Positions 38,236-47,646 are shown, counted from the stretch's first letter. The stretch: 64,000 bases of DNA from JAJVID01 sp963743425 (GCA_963743425.1 CAVUPU010000006.1:170734-234733), one strand, 5' to 3'. The notes: generated from the letters alone by a model not told the origin. Numbers and translations: made by a program.

Positions 38236-38889
38236 TCACCTCCGCTCTTTGGCGTTCGAGGGACCTCCCTCCAGAAAATCTCCGACTTCCTTTTTGACTC
38301 TGGCGCGCGCGCGGTGCAGCAAGACGCCAACGACCATAGCCGACGTCCCCATCAAGCGCGCGATCTCGGTGTTGTCGTACCCTTCGTAATATTTCAGGAC
38401 GAACATCTCGGCGGACTTCTCGCCGAGTTTCGAGATCGCGCAACGCAGGCGATCGCGCAATTCGCGGTTCCGCTGTTGAAGTTCGGGACTGAGCCGTGGG
38501 TTGGCCGCCAGGATCGGCGCCACGTCGTCAATCGGAATGTAATCGGTTCGCGCGCGCTGGCGCATCAGATCGAGCGCGGCGTTGATCGCGGCGCGGTGCA
38601 GATAGCTTCCAGGATTAGGCTCCAGGTTCACCTCGCCTCGCCGCGACAGCCTTAGAAAGACCGTCTGCAACACGTCCTCGGCGTCCACCACGCTGCCCGT
38701 GACGCGATAGGCGGCGCGGAATACGCGGTCGTGATGCTCGCGGAACAGGCCCTCCAGATCACGCATCGAAACCTCCGCCGGATCGGACGGCGGTTCGGAC
38801 TTCGCGCCCGGAATCACCTTAAATCGAGTAGCGTTCAATGCCACATTGACCTCCTTGCTGACCTCATTTGCGTCGTCCTCCACAGGCAT
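38236..38889 (-). CDS. ECF-type RNA polymerase sigma factor
   Basis: A 217-residue sigma-70 family protein. Region 2 is LFREHHDRVFRAAYRVTGSV with DAEDVLQTVFLRL; region 4 has LGEKSAEMFVLKYYEGYDNT and EIARLMGTSAMVVGVLLHRA, the promoter -35 binding helix-turn-helix. About 45 extra N-terminal residues precede region 2; the start could be at an internal ATG (MRDLEGLF). It is co-transcribed with its anti-sigma partner, and autoregulation is expected for the class. Confidence 0.92.
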   Translation of the reverse strand: MPVEDDANEVSKEVNVALNATRFKVIPGAKSEPPSDPAEVSMRDLEGLFREHHDRVFRAAYRVTGSVVDAEDVLQTVFLRLSRRGEVNLEPNPGSYLHRAAINAALDLMRQRARTDYIPIDDVAPILAANPRLSPELQQRNRELRDRLRCAISKLGEKSAEMFVLKYYEGYDNTEIARLMGTSAMVVGVLLHRARARVKKEVGDFLEGGPSNAKERR

Positions 38890-39144
38890 AAACGCTCCTT
38901 GGGTTGATCCATTAACAGACGATTCGATCCCTGATTAAGAAATCGGCTTGAGCGGGTTGTTAATTCAGGCAGGCAAGCGCCAGGATACAATTTACGACTT
39001 GCGCCGGTTGAAGTTCGCGGGAGATAAGGTTCCGCAGCGCCTTTAATTTCTGAAAAATAAACACGACGTTCCAGCCTGCGAACGCGGGCTGGGGTTTAGC
39101 GCTTACGATACCGTTTGACGAAACGGGCGGAGGCGCAGGCGCCG

Positions 39145-42100
39145 CTAATTCCCTTTTCCTTCGAAAACGCCGCTCAGCCACGAAGATATTCGGCGAACGG
39201 CATCGGGAAATTGCACGCCCAGCATGGCGATCAGCGGAATCATCCCGTGGAATATCACGCGGATGACGAAATCGCTCGTGACACTTAATTTGTCCGGCGT
39301 CGTACCGGCGAGCAGGCTCAGCGTCCTGTTGCGGCTTATCTTTACAAAGACATAGATCGTCACAACAACCGAGGTCAGGATTCCCACCCAACTGAACCAT
39401 CGCAACGGCTCGCGCGGCTGGAACGGATAGGAAAAAGCCGTGATCAGCATTAACAGCAACCCGATCGTGACCAGCGCGACGAGGCTGCGGAGGTGCGCGA
39501 AGACGTGGTGCAGGAAAACCATGATGTGCGTGATCAGGAAATGTTTCCCTTCACGACGCCAATCGGCGTCCGCCTCCTTGCCGTCGTCCTTTCGACGCCA
39601 ATCGGCGTCCGCCTCCTCGCCGCTGCCCTTTCGACGCAAATCGGCATCCGCTCCCTTGTCGCCGTCCTTTCGCCACAAGCCTTTTCGCCACGAGTCTTCG
39701 AGCAGGCCGGCGCTATGCTCGGAGAGGGCGGCCAGGGCGGCCTGCAAACCATGGCGTCTGATCAGGGCCCTTCTCCACTTGCCCGTCGCGTCGGAATGGC
39801 GCGCGCGCGACAATTTAATTTCGGCCTTTTTGACTAGAGGTTTGATCAGCTCAGCGGTCTTGGCCTGCTCCGGCGAAAGTTCCGACGATTTCAACGATTC
39901 GTAGAACGACCTGGCCTGCCACGCAGAGGCCGACAACGCGGCGACGAAGTCCGGCGTGGACGTCATCAAATCGACCCGCGGCAACGACGCGAGTCTCTCC
40001 TTCTCCGATTGCCCGGCCGCGAAACTCCAAATCAGCGGATGCGACGACAACTGCTGCAATAATTTCTCGATCGCCTTCCACAGCCGGAAGAACCGCAACA
40101 ATGCCAAGAACAGCGACAGCGGCACGATATAAAACCCCAGTTTGAAAAACCAATCGAACTCCCGGCCCTCGACCGACGGGATGAAATGCATCCCAAAGGG
40201 TAACCAGTAAACTAAGAGGCTCACAATTACGATCAAGCACACCCATCGGTCATCGTGGATAGGGCGGACGATCATCTCCTTTACGTTGTCTTCAAGAGGC
40301 TTCAACCCATTGAACGAGCTCTCTCCTTTGTGACCGAAGCGCAGGAATTGCGGCGCTTCGCCGGGCCGCTCCCGAGGGTCAGGAAGACATGGCATCCGCG
40401 CGGCCAGATTCAACCGCCACAGCGCGGTGAAGAATGAGAGAAACGCCGCCAGCCCGATCAACAATCCTGGCAGCAGTATGGAAACGCCACTGGCCAGTTC
40501 AGTCGCGCGCAGGAAGAAGAAGATCTGCTCCTCCGGCGGCTTGGCCCAGAAGATTTTTATCAGCCCCCAGCCGAAGAACGCGATCATCGCCGCGCCCACC
40601 GGCGACAGCAAGGCGCAGATATACTTGCGGAAATGGCGCCTTCCGCTGATAACGATCATCACCAGCCAAATGTAGGCGGCCAGGACGAGCACTAAAACCG
40701 TACCAGCAATCAACGGCTCGGCGCCGAAGAATTTTATCAGTCCCCAGCCGAAGAACATGATTATCGCCGCGCCGACCGACGACACCAAGCCCACGGTATA
40801 CCAGCGGAAATGGAGCCTCCCGCTGAACATCCACCAGATAATGCTTACCACCGACCAAATGAAGGTGGCCAGGGCGAGCACAAAAATTGCGCCAGGCGCC
40901 AGAACCTTATAGCTGAACGCTTCTTCCTTCGTCATCTCCCACGATACCCATGCCGGCAACATAGCAACGCTCGAAATGAAGAGAGTAATGGCAGCCAGGC
41001 TGACGCGACAGGACATCATGTTGATGCGGTGATCCAGGCGGTAACGATAAAATTCCTCATCGCCGAAAATCTGCCCCAGCCACCCGGGACTGAACCAAGA
41101 CAGAACCAGACAGATGAACCCAATCAGCAGCAAAATGAAGAAGCCCGTTGGCCACTGATAATTGCCGCTCAGCCCAAGATGATATTTCTTCTGCTTGTCG
41201 GCCTTATGCTCTACGGTCAGAGTGTAAGGGTCTCGCGCATGTTGCAAAAATAACTTCTTGAACTTATTTGTTTGACTATCTCCAATCACCTCATTGAGCT
41301 TGTCTATAAATCGCTTCTCTCCATTAAACTCCTGGTCGATTATGCCTTGCAGTTTTCCTAAGACATCAGGTGGAACACGTCCCGACTTCAGGCTCTCCAA
41401 AGATTGTTCGGTGATTTTGAAACTTCCGGTATCAAACGTTTTGACCGGCCAGATTCCGTTGCGACCGACTATGCCCAGCCACAACGCCGGATAGCGATTG
41501 TCATCTTTCCCGTATTCTTTTAGCGGAAAGCCGTATTCCAGCATCTTGTCCTCTTTGTCCAACAATGCGAGGGTCGCGTTGTAAAGGCCTTGCGCTCCCT
41601 GGGTGGAGAATTGCAATCGCCTCCGGTCGCCCTCGAATGGATATGTCCACAACTGGTTCAACCCGAAAAGCGGATAGGGGGAGATGATCAGCGCGCCCTG
41701 AAAATCGAAATAGGATTCGGAATGCAGGTAGAGCAGATCATTGTTGTGGATGAAGATCATCGCGTTCGGACAATGTTTGCGAATCTCGCGCACGAGATAG
41801 ATGAGATCCTGCACATCGGTCGCCGCCACCCCCACGTAACGAATCCGCCCGCGGTGGATTGCAGAGAGCGCTTCGTCAAGCGCCAGATCCATGGTCACCG
41901 TCTCCACCTGCGAAAAGAGAGGAACGATGTCCTTCGCTGTGGGACTGCCAGCTTCGCGCATCGGCAACGCCAAGTCGGGGGCTTTGGCCAATAGCGCCTT
42001 GGACACCTCATCGCGCGGGAGACTTATCTTCGCAGCCTCGATGCGAAGCTGCGAAATGTGCAATGGGAAGGTTAGATTGAGGATCGGAAGCTGATCTTCA

Positions 42101-43281
42101 TTCTGCTTCGCCTCCATCTTCTTCGGAAGCTGATCTTCATTCTGCTCCGGCTTTCTTGTCCTCTGACCAGAAGTCGTGCCGGCTTCGGATAAAAAAGCGA
42201 CCTGAGGGCCATCCTCACCTCGATTACTTAACGAATCGCGGCCTTTCAGATATTCGTAAAACTTGCTGATGGCTGGCTCCCGCTCAACGACCGCAGCGTG
42301 AAAGCAGACTTTTCCGCCAGGGATACCTTCCAGTCGTTTTTTGTTGATTGCTATCGCGGTTCCAGAAACGATCTTGACTTCGGGCGGCGTTACGCCTTGC
42401 GTTTTGTATTCCTGTATCCACGCTTTGAGCAGGGTCGCAAGCGAAGCATCCGAGCCTGAAAAGCATGGGCTGATGATGCGCAGCGACTTATCAGTCGCCT
42501 TTTTTGTCTTTGACTCCATCCAGCCCTCAAGTTTCTCAATCTGCCAGAGCGCGTTTCGAAATGCGACTTTATGGATTCCGCCGGTCGGCGTCTCCCCGAC
42601 CATGAACAGCAACAACAATCTATTACCGCCACCCTTGTCGCGAAAAAGGATCACGCCCGGCTCGTACAAATGGCGCGTCGCTATCGCCATTTGAGGCGCC
42701 CTCGGGTCTGTAGGCGAAGCGACCGGCGCAGCGGTCCTGCTTCTGTCCCACGGCAGCCAGTAACGATCGAAAGTGTAATCCGCCTCTCCAATCGCTCGCT
42801 GGATCGCATCCTGATAGCGATCGAACAAGTGATACAACCGCGAATCTTTTGGGTCGGGAACTGTTGCGATCAGATACTCGAACTTGTATTTGCCTGAGGC
42901 CGGCTGTCCGCCTCTGTTCAAATCCAGAAACGACTTTGCCCGGCAATAATCGCCTCTCAGGTTTTTAGGTTCGAAGTCTGGCGGTCCAGTAGGCCGAGCT
43001 TGCTTCTGATCGCTACTCTGACCTTGAGCATCCTGATCCGAATCCGGTTTGGCCCCGAAGAAATCGCACAACAATTTCGCCGCCTCTCCAGAGACCCGTT
43101 CCAGCCCCGGAGTCGGATTCGGTGTTGGCGTAGGGAGAGGAACCATCTGAACCAACGCCGGCAATTGCGGCTGCGCCGATGGTTGCTGATCCGGCGATGA
43201 GGGAGTAGACGAGAACGGAACATAGATCGCAAAGGCCGCCAACAGCAGGATCAAAAAATTGTTCGAATTAGAGTCCTTCAT
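39145..43281 (-). CDS. large multi-pass membrane protein of unknown function
   Basis: A 1378-residue protein with no family I recognise. Residues 8-24 (FLILLLAAFAIYVPFSS) form a signal anchor, followed by a Pro-rich linker and a periplasmic-type domain to about residue 700. That domain has alternating strands and helices such as IRYVGVAATDVQDLIYLVRE and HCPNAMIFIHNNDLLYL, like the Rossmann sub-domains of periplasmic binding proteins. From about residue 710 there are 10-12 hydrophobic helices. A 59-residue module with FFGWGLIKFFGAEP occurs twice (DNA copies about 40545-40695 and 40720-40880). Residues about 1204-1242 carry three 13-residue repeats with EADADWRR. It stands alone between the sigma operon and the PEP mutase-like gene. 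A sensor or channel role is only a guess. Confidence 0.7.
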   Translation of the reverse strand: MKDSNSNNFLILLLAAFAIYVPFSSTPSSPDQQPSAQPQLPALVQMVPLPTPTPNPTPGLERVSGEAAKLLCDFFGAKPDSDQDAQGQSSDQKQARPTGPPDFEPKNLRGDYCRAKSFLDLNRGGQPASGKYKFEYLIATVPDPKDSRLYHLFDRYQDAIQRAIGEADYTFDRYWLPWDRSRTAAPVASPTDPRAPQMAIATRHLYEPGVILFRDKGGGNRLLLLFMVGETPTGGIHKVAFRNALWQIEKLEGWMESKTKKATDKSLRIISPCFSGSDASLATLLKAWIQEYKTQGVTPPEVKIVSGTAIAINKKRLEGIPGGKVCFHAAVVEREPAISKFYEYLKGRDSLSNRGEDGPQVAFLSEAGTTSGQRTRKPEQNEDQLPKKMEAKQNEDQLPILNLTFPLHISQLRIEAAKISLPRDEVSKALLAKAPDLALPMREAGSPTAKDIVPLFSQVETVTMDLALDEALSAIHRGRIRYVGVAATDVQDLIYLVREIRKHCPNAMIFIHNNDLLYLHSESYFDFQGALIISPYPLFGLNQLWTYPFEGDRRRLQFSTQGAQGLYNATLALLDKEDKMLEYGFPLKEYGKDDNRYPALWLGIVGRNGIWPVKTFDTGSFKITEQSLESLKSGRVPPDVLGKLQGIIDQEFNGEKRFIDKLNEVIGDSQTNKFKKLFLQHARDPYTLTVEHKADKQKKYHLGLSGNYQWPTGFFILLLIGFICLVLSWFSPGWLGQIFGDEEFYRYRLDHRINMMSCRVSLAAITLFISSVAMLPAWVSWEMTKEEAFSYKVLAPGAIFVLALATFIWSVVSIIWWMFSGRLHFRWYTVGLVSSVGAAIIMFFGWGLIKFFGAEPLIAGTVLVLVLAAYIWLVMIVISGRRHFRKYICALLSPVGAAMIAFFGWGLIKIFWAKPPEEQIFFFLRATELASGVSILLPGLLIGLAAFLSFFTALWRLNLAARMPCLPDPRERPGEAPQFLRFGHKGESSFNGLKPLEDNVKEMIVRPIHDDRWVCLIVIVSLLVYWLPFGMHFIPSVEGREFDWFFKLGFYIVPLSLFLALLRFFRLWKAIEKLLQQLSSHPLIWSFAAGQSEKERLASLPRVDLMTSTPDFVAALSASAWQARSFYESLKSSELSPEQAKTAELIKPLVKKAEIKLSRARHSDATGKWRRALIRRHGLQAALAALSEHSAGLLEDSWRKGLWRKDGDKGADADLRRKGSGEEADADWRRKDDGKEADADWRREGKHFLITHIMVFLHHVFAHLRSLVALVTIGLLLMLITAFSYPFQPREPLRWFSWVGILTSVVVTIYVFVKISRNRTLSLLAGTTPDKLSVTSDFVIRVIFHGMIPLIAMLGVQFPDAVRRISSWLSGVFEGKGN
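39554..39670. repeat. three tandem 39-bp units inside the large membrane gene
   Basis: Units begin at 39554, 39593 and 39632, each starting CGACGCCAATCGGCGTCCGC or a close variant. Length is divisible by three, so the repeat encodes a 13-residue charged unit (R-K-x-G-x-x-A-D-A-D-W/L type) in a cytoplasmic loop without breaking the frame. Copy number may vary between strains. Confidence 0.88.
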
Positions 43282-43487
43282 ATCCCCTCCAAGCTGAGGT
43301 CGGTCTCAGAGAAAATGAAATAACTGGGGATATTTTAGCGGGCTGATGGATCGCTGTTTTCCCACGAAATGTCGTGGCTGATTTCCAACCGAGGGAGTTG
43401 TCCGCGCTTGCAACCCACGGCCGCAAGCGCGGAAAAAAATACTACACAAACTCCGCGAAAGAAAGATAAATTCCGCGAATGCGCGAA

Positions 43488-44303
43488 TCAGGCCTTGAAC
43501 ATGGCGTTGATCTTAACAAACGGAACAGCCTCCTCCGCGAAAGTAAAAGAGCCTTCCCGCCGGATCTCCTCCGCCGCGCGAAGCAATGCGCCATAAGCTG
43601 CGCAGGCAAGTGTTGAACCAACGCTCACCCTTTTAACCCCGAGGTCGGCGAGGTCGGCAAGTGTAAGGCCTCTCCCGGCAAGGACGTTCACCGGCTTCGG
43701 CGCTACGGCCTGGACGACCGCGCCTATCTCCTCTCGCGTTTGCAGGCCCGGCGCGTAGAGCACATCCGCCCCGGCGTCGGCGAAGGCTTCGAGACGCCGG
43801 ATCGTATCTTTAAGATCGCGGCGTCCATGAAGGAAATTCTCGGCTCTGGCGGTCAGCATAAACGGGTAAGGCAGACCACGCGCGGCCCTCACTGCGGCTT
43901 TGACCCGTTCCACTGACAGGTCGAACGGATAGATAGGATCCTCCATACGCCCGGTCGCATCCTCGATGGAGGCGCCGACCAGGCCGGCCTTTGCCGCAAG
44001 CCGGATCGTTTCGGCGCAGGTTTCCGGCTCATCGCCAAACCCATTCTCCAAATCGGCCGAAACCGGCAGACTCGTGGCCTCGACGATGGCCTGGGCGTGC
44101 CCCAAAGCCTCCTCGCGGCTGACGGCGCCGTCGGACCTTCCGAGAGAAAACGCGAACCCTGCGCTGGTGGTGGCCAGGGCCTCAAATCCGAGACTCGCCA
44201 GCAACTTCGCCGAGCCCGCGTCCCAGGGATTGGGAATAGCGAATATGCCGGGCCGCTCGTGAAGCGATTTGAACGCCTCGGCTTTTGTCACTTGAAGATT
44301 CAT
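43488..44303 (-). CDS. isocitrate lyase/PEP mutase-family enzyme
   Basis: A 271-residue TIM-barrel enzyme. FAIPNPWDAGSAKLLASLGF, ATTSAGFAFSLGRSDG, VSADLENGFGDEPE (metal-binding Asp) and GASIEDATGRMEDPIYPFD are typical of the oxaloacetase/carboxyphosphonoenolpyruvate-mutase-like branch. The PEP mutase and isocitrate lyase catalytic Cys loop (KKCGH) is not seen, which points to a different C-C or C-P bond chemistry. ATG 44303 is chosen because GGAGG lies six bases upstream; a longer start would run into hairpins. Substrate unknown. Confidence 0.85.
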   Translation of the reverse strand: MNLQVTKAEAFKSLHERPGIFAIPNPWDAGSAKLLASLGFEALATTSAGFAFSLGRSDGAVSREEALGHAQAIVEATSLPVSADLENGFGDEPETCAETIRLAAKAGLVGASIEDATGRMEDPIYPFDLSVERVKAAVRAARGLPYPFMLTARAENFLHGRRDLKDTIRRLEAFADAGADVLYAPGLQTREEIGAVVQAVAPKPVNVLAGRGLTLADLADLGVKRVSVGSTLACAAYGALLRAAEEIRREGSFTFAEEAVPFVKINAMFKA

Positions 44304-44321
44304 CTGTTCCTCCAACTGAAT

Positions 44322-44388
44322 GGGACTTATAGGTCTTATGAGTCTTATAAGTCCCATTCATGATGCTCCCGGGAATTTTCGGGAGCAT
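44322..44388. other. two adjacent hairpins between dinB and the PEP mutase-like gene
   Basis: GGGACTTATA (44322) pairs with TATAAGTCCC (44346-44355), and ATGCTCCCG (44363-44371) pairs with CGGGAGCAT (44380-44388). They lie after the DinB stop and before the next start on the same strand. The second may slow or stop DinB transcripts, although no T-run follows on the minus strand. Confidence 0.5.
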
Positions 44389-44399
44389 GAAAACTTCGG

Positions 44400-44909
44400 T
44401 TATACGGGCGAGTTTTCATAGTCGTAGAGCATCGGTGGCTCTTTGCCCAGCAATCTGGTGTAGGTGTAAAGCTGTCCGCGGTGATGCCAATGTTCGTCGT
44501 ATGCGAACACGAAATACTGCCAAATGGGAAAAGTACCGAAGGGCGCCTCGAGCTGGCGCGCCAGGTCTTCGTCAGTCAAAGCAGCCAGCGTTTTGTCTCC
44601 CGCCTGCTGACATTCTCGCGCGTATTTCTGGCAATCGGCGACGGTCTTCAAAGTGGCCGCCACCGCCTTGCCTTCTTCCGTCTCCGGTATGGCTACGTTT
44701 TCAATTTCGGCGGTGAGCTTCCCCTGCTTGATTCCCTCCCCGAAGAGCTGCATTCCATAAATGTGCAGGATCAAATCGCGCACCGAACGCATCCCCGGCT
44801 GCGGGCGATAATCCAGGTCTTTATCCGAAAACGTTCCGATCAACCGCAGCGTCACGCCGTGAACCATCTTGAAATATTCGCGTTGTCCCAAGAGCGATTG
44901 TTTGTTCAT
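44400..44909 (-). CDS. DinB-family putative metal-dependent hydrolase or thiol transferase
   Basis: A 169-residue four-helix-bundle protein. RSVRDLILHIYGMQLFGEGI has the first metal His, and AYDEHWHHRGQLYTYTRLLG supplies the other His residues (HHRGQ is the family hallmark). Family members bind zinc or nickel; some use bacillithiol or mycothiol. ATG 44909 is chosen because AAGGAGAT lies just upstream; more upstream starts would translate a palindromic repeat. The WYL regulator gene lies upstream on the same strand and may control it. Confidence 0.85.
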   Translation of the reverse strand: MNKQSLLGQREYFKMVHGVTLRLIGTFSDKDLDYRPQPGMRSVRDLILHIYGMQLFGEGIKQGKLTAEIENVAIPETEEGKAVAATLKTVADCQKYARECQQAGDKTLAALTDEDLARQLEAPFGTFPIWQYFVFAYDEHWHHRGQLYTYTRLLGKEPPMLYDYENSPV

Positions 44910-44926
44910 TTCGATCTCCTTGAAAA

Positions 44927-45010
44927 ATGTAGGGCAAACTGCCAGTTTGCCCGGGCTTCCTTGATAGACCAGTTGCGAGGTTATGGGCAAACTGCCAGTT
45001 TGCCCTACAT
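44927..45010. repeat. palindromic element, GGGCAAACTGCCAGTTTGCCC type
   Basis: Arms 44927-44952 and 44985-45010 are perfect (ATGTAGGGCAAACTGCCAGT and on). Each arm is itself nearly palindromic, so cruciforms can form at two scales. It lies between the WYL regulator stop and the dinB ribosome site. The host repeat at 49987 is a diverged relative. Confidence 0.85.
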
Positions 45011-45069
45011 TTGATTCCAAACACGCGCAGTATACCCGGCCCGAGTGACAACATTATGTCAGCAACTTT

Positions 45070-46017
45070 TCAGTCGGAATAATTTTCCAGAATTTTTCCG
45101 GCTTCGGTCACGAGGCGCCGCCGCAGCGACTCTGGTTCGAGGACGCGGACCTGCGATCCCCAACTGAAGAGCCATTGGAAGATTTCGTTCTCCACGCGGA
45201 CGCGCATCGTCACGAGCAAGCCATCGGCGACCTCTTCCATCGAGTCAACATAATAAGACCGCGATTCACGCACCCAGGGCGCGACTTCAGGGTTGAATAA
45301 TGCGACGACTTTCAAATTTCGTTGATCGTCAATCGGCGGTTCGAGTCTGAAATTCGGCGGGCGATTGAAGGTCTTGTCCAGGAGGCGCAGCCCCGCCATG
45401 CGGTCGAGCCGAAAATTGCGGATGTCCTGTCGAAGGTGGCAATGGCCGATCAGGTACCACGCGTCGCCGTAATGCAGCATCGCGTAAGGGTCGGCCTCGC
45501 GCGTGTTCCTGGCGGCGCTCCCGTCCTGCGAATAGCGCGTGTGATAGTCGAACCGGATCGTCCTGCGTTCGATGATCGCGCGGCGGAGTTGAGGCAGGAA
45601 GGACGCCGATTCGCCCGAGGCCAGCGTCGCGGGCGCGACGAAGGAGATGCTGTCGCGCAGGTATCCGACATCGCCGCGAAGATTTTCAGAGAGGACGGCC
45701 TCGATCTTGCGGCTGGCTGATGCGGCGGCGTCGCGGTATTGAGCGTCGAAGTTCTGCGCGGCGGAATCGGCGCCGAGCAGCAGCATCGTCGCCTCGTCGG
45801 CGCTGAAGCTGACCGGCGGCAGGAAATAGCCTTCGACCAGCGAGTAACCGACGCCAGGCTGCGCGACGACCGGCACGCCCGATTCACACAACGCCTGAAT
45901 ATCGCGGTAGATCGTGCGTTTACTGGTCTCGAAGGTTGCGGCCAGGTCTTCGGCGCGGCGCGAGCCTTTGCGCTGCAATTCGAGCACTATGGCGAGCAAT
46001 CGGTCGGTGCGGTTCAT
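45070..46017 (-). CDS. YafY-like transcriptional regulator (HTH + WYL)
   Basis: A 315-residue DNA-binding protein. The N-terminal HTH has MNRTDRLLAIVLELQRKG and LAATFETSKRTIYRDIQAL, followed by GVPVVAQPGVGYSLVEGYFL, the wing typical of YafY/YobV regulators. A WYL domain follows (RRTIRFDYHTRYS, DPYAMLHYGDAWYLIGHCH with WYL spelled in AWYLIG, RNFRLDRMAGL), and a WCX domain ends the protein. WYL domains sense ligands, often nucleic-acid related. ATG 46017 begins at the HTH. It probably regulates itself and dinB. Confidence 0.92.
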   Translation of the reverse strand: MNRTDRLLAIVLELQRKGSRRAEDLAATFETSKRTIYRDIQALCESGVPVVAQPGVGYSLVEGYFLPPVSFSADEATMLLLGADSAAQNFDAQYRDAAASASRKIEAVLSENLRGDVGYLRDSISFVAPATLASGESASFLPQLRRAIIERRTIRFDYHTRYSQDGSAARNTREADPYAMLHYGDAWYLIGHCHLRQDIRNFRLDRMAGLRLLDKTFNRPPNFRLEPPIDDQRNLKVVALFNPEVAPWVRESRSYYVDSMEEVADGLLVTMRVRVENEIFQWLFSWGSQVRVLEPESLRRRLVTEAGKILENYSD

Positions 46018-46213
46018 TAGCGTAAGGTCAGGGGCCACATCTTATAAGGGCGTCCAGCGCCGAAATCAAGTTTCAGCAAATCCTCAGCCGCTTCGCGCTG
46101 CCCGGCGCGTCAGCCGCAAACCAAAAGCGAACAGGCTGTACTAATTTACAGGATGTAACACAACGCGCGCTTTGCGCACGATTATTGCACGCGGAGGTGA
46201 AGGAAGGGAGAGA

Positions 46214-46942
46214 ATGAACGGTTTTGCGTACGATCTTCAGGAGTACCTTTCGGCAGGATCGTTGATGGCGTATCCGGTCGCTTTCGTCGCCGGCCTGCTG
46301 ATCAGCTTCACGCCCTGCGTCTATCCGATAATTCCAATTCAGCTCGGTTTCATCAGCGGGCAGACGGCCTCGGCGCAGGCCGGTGGAGGGCGCGCCAGTT
46401 GGCGGGGCTTCATACTCTCAATTCTGTTCGTCACCGGTATGGCGATTGTGTACGCCGCGCTCGGAGCCTTCGCTTCGCTGACCGGCGCGCTGTTCGGAAT
46501 CTGGGCTTCCAGCCCGTGGACTTACATCGCGGTCGGCAATGTCATCCTGTTGATGGCCCTCTCGATGCTGGATGTAATTCAGCTTCCGACGCCGCGTTTT
46601 CTGGCGAATTGGAATCCTCGGCGCAAAGGCAAAGGTTATGTCTCGGCGCTGCTGATTGGCGCGTCTTCAGGGCTGGTTGTCGGGCCCTGTACGGCTCCTG
46701 CATTGGGAGCCGCGCTGGCCTATGTCGGCGCGACGGGCGACGTTCTCTTTGGTACGACTGTCTTGTTTGTGTTCGCCATCGGGATGGGCGCGCTGATGAT
46801 TGCGCTAGGCGCGTTCAGCGGCGCGCTGGCAGCGATGCCGCGCTCCGGCGAATGGATGGTGAAAGTCAAAAAGGGGTTCGGTTTCGCCATGATCCTGATC
46901 GCTCAATATCTGTTCGTTCAGGCGGGACAGAGGTTCATCTGA
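46214..46942 (+). CDS. CcdA/DsbD-type thiol-electron transporter
   Basis: A 242-residue inner-membrane protein with about six helices. ISFTPCVYPIIPIQLGF and VVGPCTAPALGA each carry one of the paired cysteines that move electrons from cytoplasmic thioredoxin to periplasmic partners. ATG 46214 has AAGGGAGAG just upstream. It is followed, after a palindromic element, by an exported TlpA-like thioredoxin, the expected acceptor. Used in cytochrome c maturation or disulfide reduction. Confidence 0.9.
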   Translation: MNGFAYDLQEYLSAGSLMAYPVAFVAGLLISFTPCVYPIIPIQLGFISGQTASAQAGGGRASWRGFILSILFVTGMAIVYAALGAFASLTGALFGIWASSPWTYIAVGNVILLMALSMLDVIQLPTPRFLANWNPRRKGKGYVSALLIGASSGLVVGPCTAPALGAALAYVGATGDVLFGTTVLFVFAIGMGALMIALGAFSGALAAMPRSGEWMVKVKKGFGFAMILIAQYLFVQAGQRFI

Positions 46943-46976
46943 AAGATTCAAAACCGGGCTTTGTTGGAACACTGGC

Positions 46977-47065
46977 ACAGTACCGCGCGCGTAGGGGCGG
47001 GTATTCCCCGCCCGCGTTCAAGGCGGTTGGGCGGGGAATACCCGCCCCTACGCGCGCGGTACTGT
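46977..47065. repeat. CAGTACCG-type palindromic element inside the redox operon
   Basis: Perfect 37-bp arms 46977-47013 and 47029-47065 (ACAGTACCGCGCGCGTAGGG and on), the longest stem in the window, with a 15-bp loop. It lies between the CcdA-like and TlpA-like genes and ends two bases before the AGGAGG of the second, so a transcript would carry a large hairpin next to the ribosome site. Confidence 0.88.
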
Positions 47066-47076
47066 TAGGAGGCAAC

Positions 47077-47646
47077 ATGATCGAAAAACATTGGAAAGCG
47101 ATCCTGGCAATCGCTCTGCTGCTGGTCTTCGGAGCGATCTTCATCAATTGCTCAACCGGCAAACAATCAGTGGAAACCCGGACGGCGGCGGCAAGAGGAG
47201 GAAACACATCCGGGCGCGCTGGAACCCAGGTCGGGAATCCTGCGCCTGATTTTCAATTGGCGATGATGGATGGCGCTCCGGTTTCCCTCGCTGACCTGCG
47301 TGGCAAACCCGCGGTCATCGTTTTCTGGGCGGCGTGGTGTCCCGTCTGTAAGGAAGAAGCCCCACGAATCAACGCTCTGGCGGCTGAGTACAAAGCCAAG
47401 GGCGTGCGCGTGCTCGGAATCAACATAAAAGACAGCGTCGCACGCACGGAGGGCGGCATTAAGGAGTTCGGCATCAAGTTCGCCGTCGCGCGTGACGCCG
47501 ACGCCAGCGTCGCTCGCGCTTACAAAGTGATGGGCACACCGACGATTGTCTTTATGGATCGGATAGGCGTCGTGCGCTACTTCGCCAATGAACTGCCGGG
47601 TGATTATGCGCAGCGACTCGATGGTTTGCTGGCGGAGAGTATCTGA
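47077..47646 (+). CDS. exported TlpA-like thioredoxin
   Basis: A 189-residue protein. The N-terminus (ILAIALLLVFGAIFINC) is a membrane anchor or lipoprotein signal ending in FINC. The redoxin domain has GNPAPDFQLAMMDGAPV and active-site WCPVC in FWAAWCPVCKEEAP, and GTPTIVFMDRIG as the cis-Pro loop. AGGAGG lies five bases before ATG 47077. It would reduce periplasmic disulfides with electrons from the upstream CcdA-like protein, and together they look like a cytochrome c or thiol maintenance pair. Confidence 0.9.
   Translation: MIEKHWKAILAIALLLVFGAIFINCSTGKQSVETRTAAARGGNTSGRAGTQVGNPAPDFQLAMMDGAPVSLADLRGKPAVIVFWAAWCPVCKEEAPRINALAAEYKAKGVRVLGINIKDSVARTEGGIKEFGIKFAVARDADASVARAYKVMGTPTIVFMDRIGVVRYFANELPGDYAQRLDGLLAESI

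Noticed and set aside
39554..39670. CRISPR or minisatellite outside genes
   Set aside because: The 39-bp repeats lie in frame inside a coding region and encode a 13-residue unit.
46399..47076. Long N-terminal extension of the TlpA-like gene
   Set aside because: The frame is open through the CcdA gene and the palindrome, but the text is shadow; the true start at 47077 has AGGAGG and a signal anchor.
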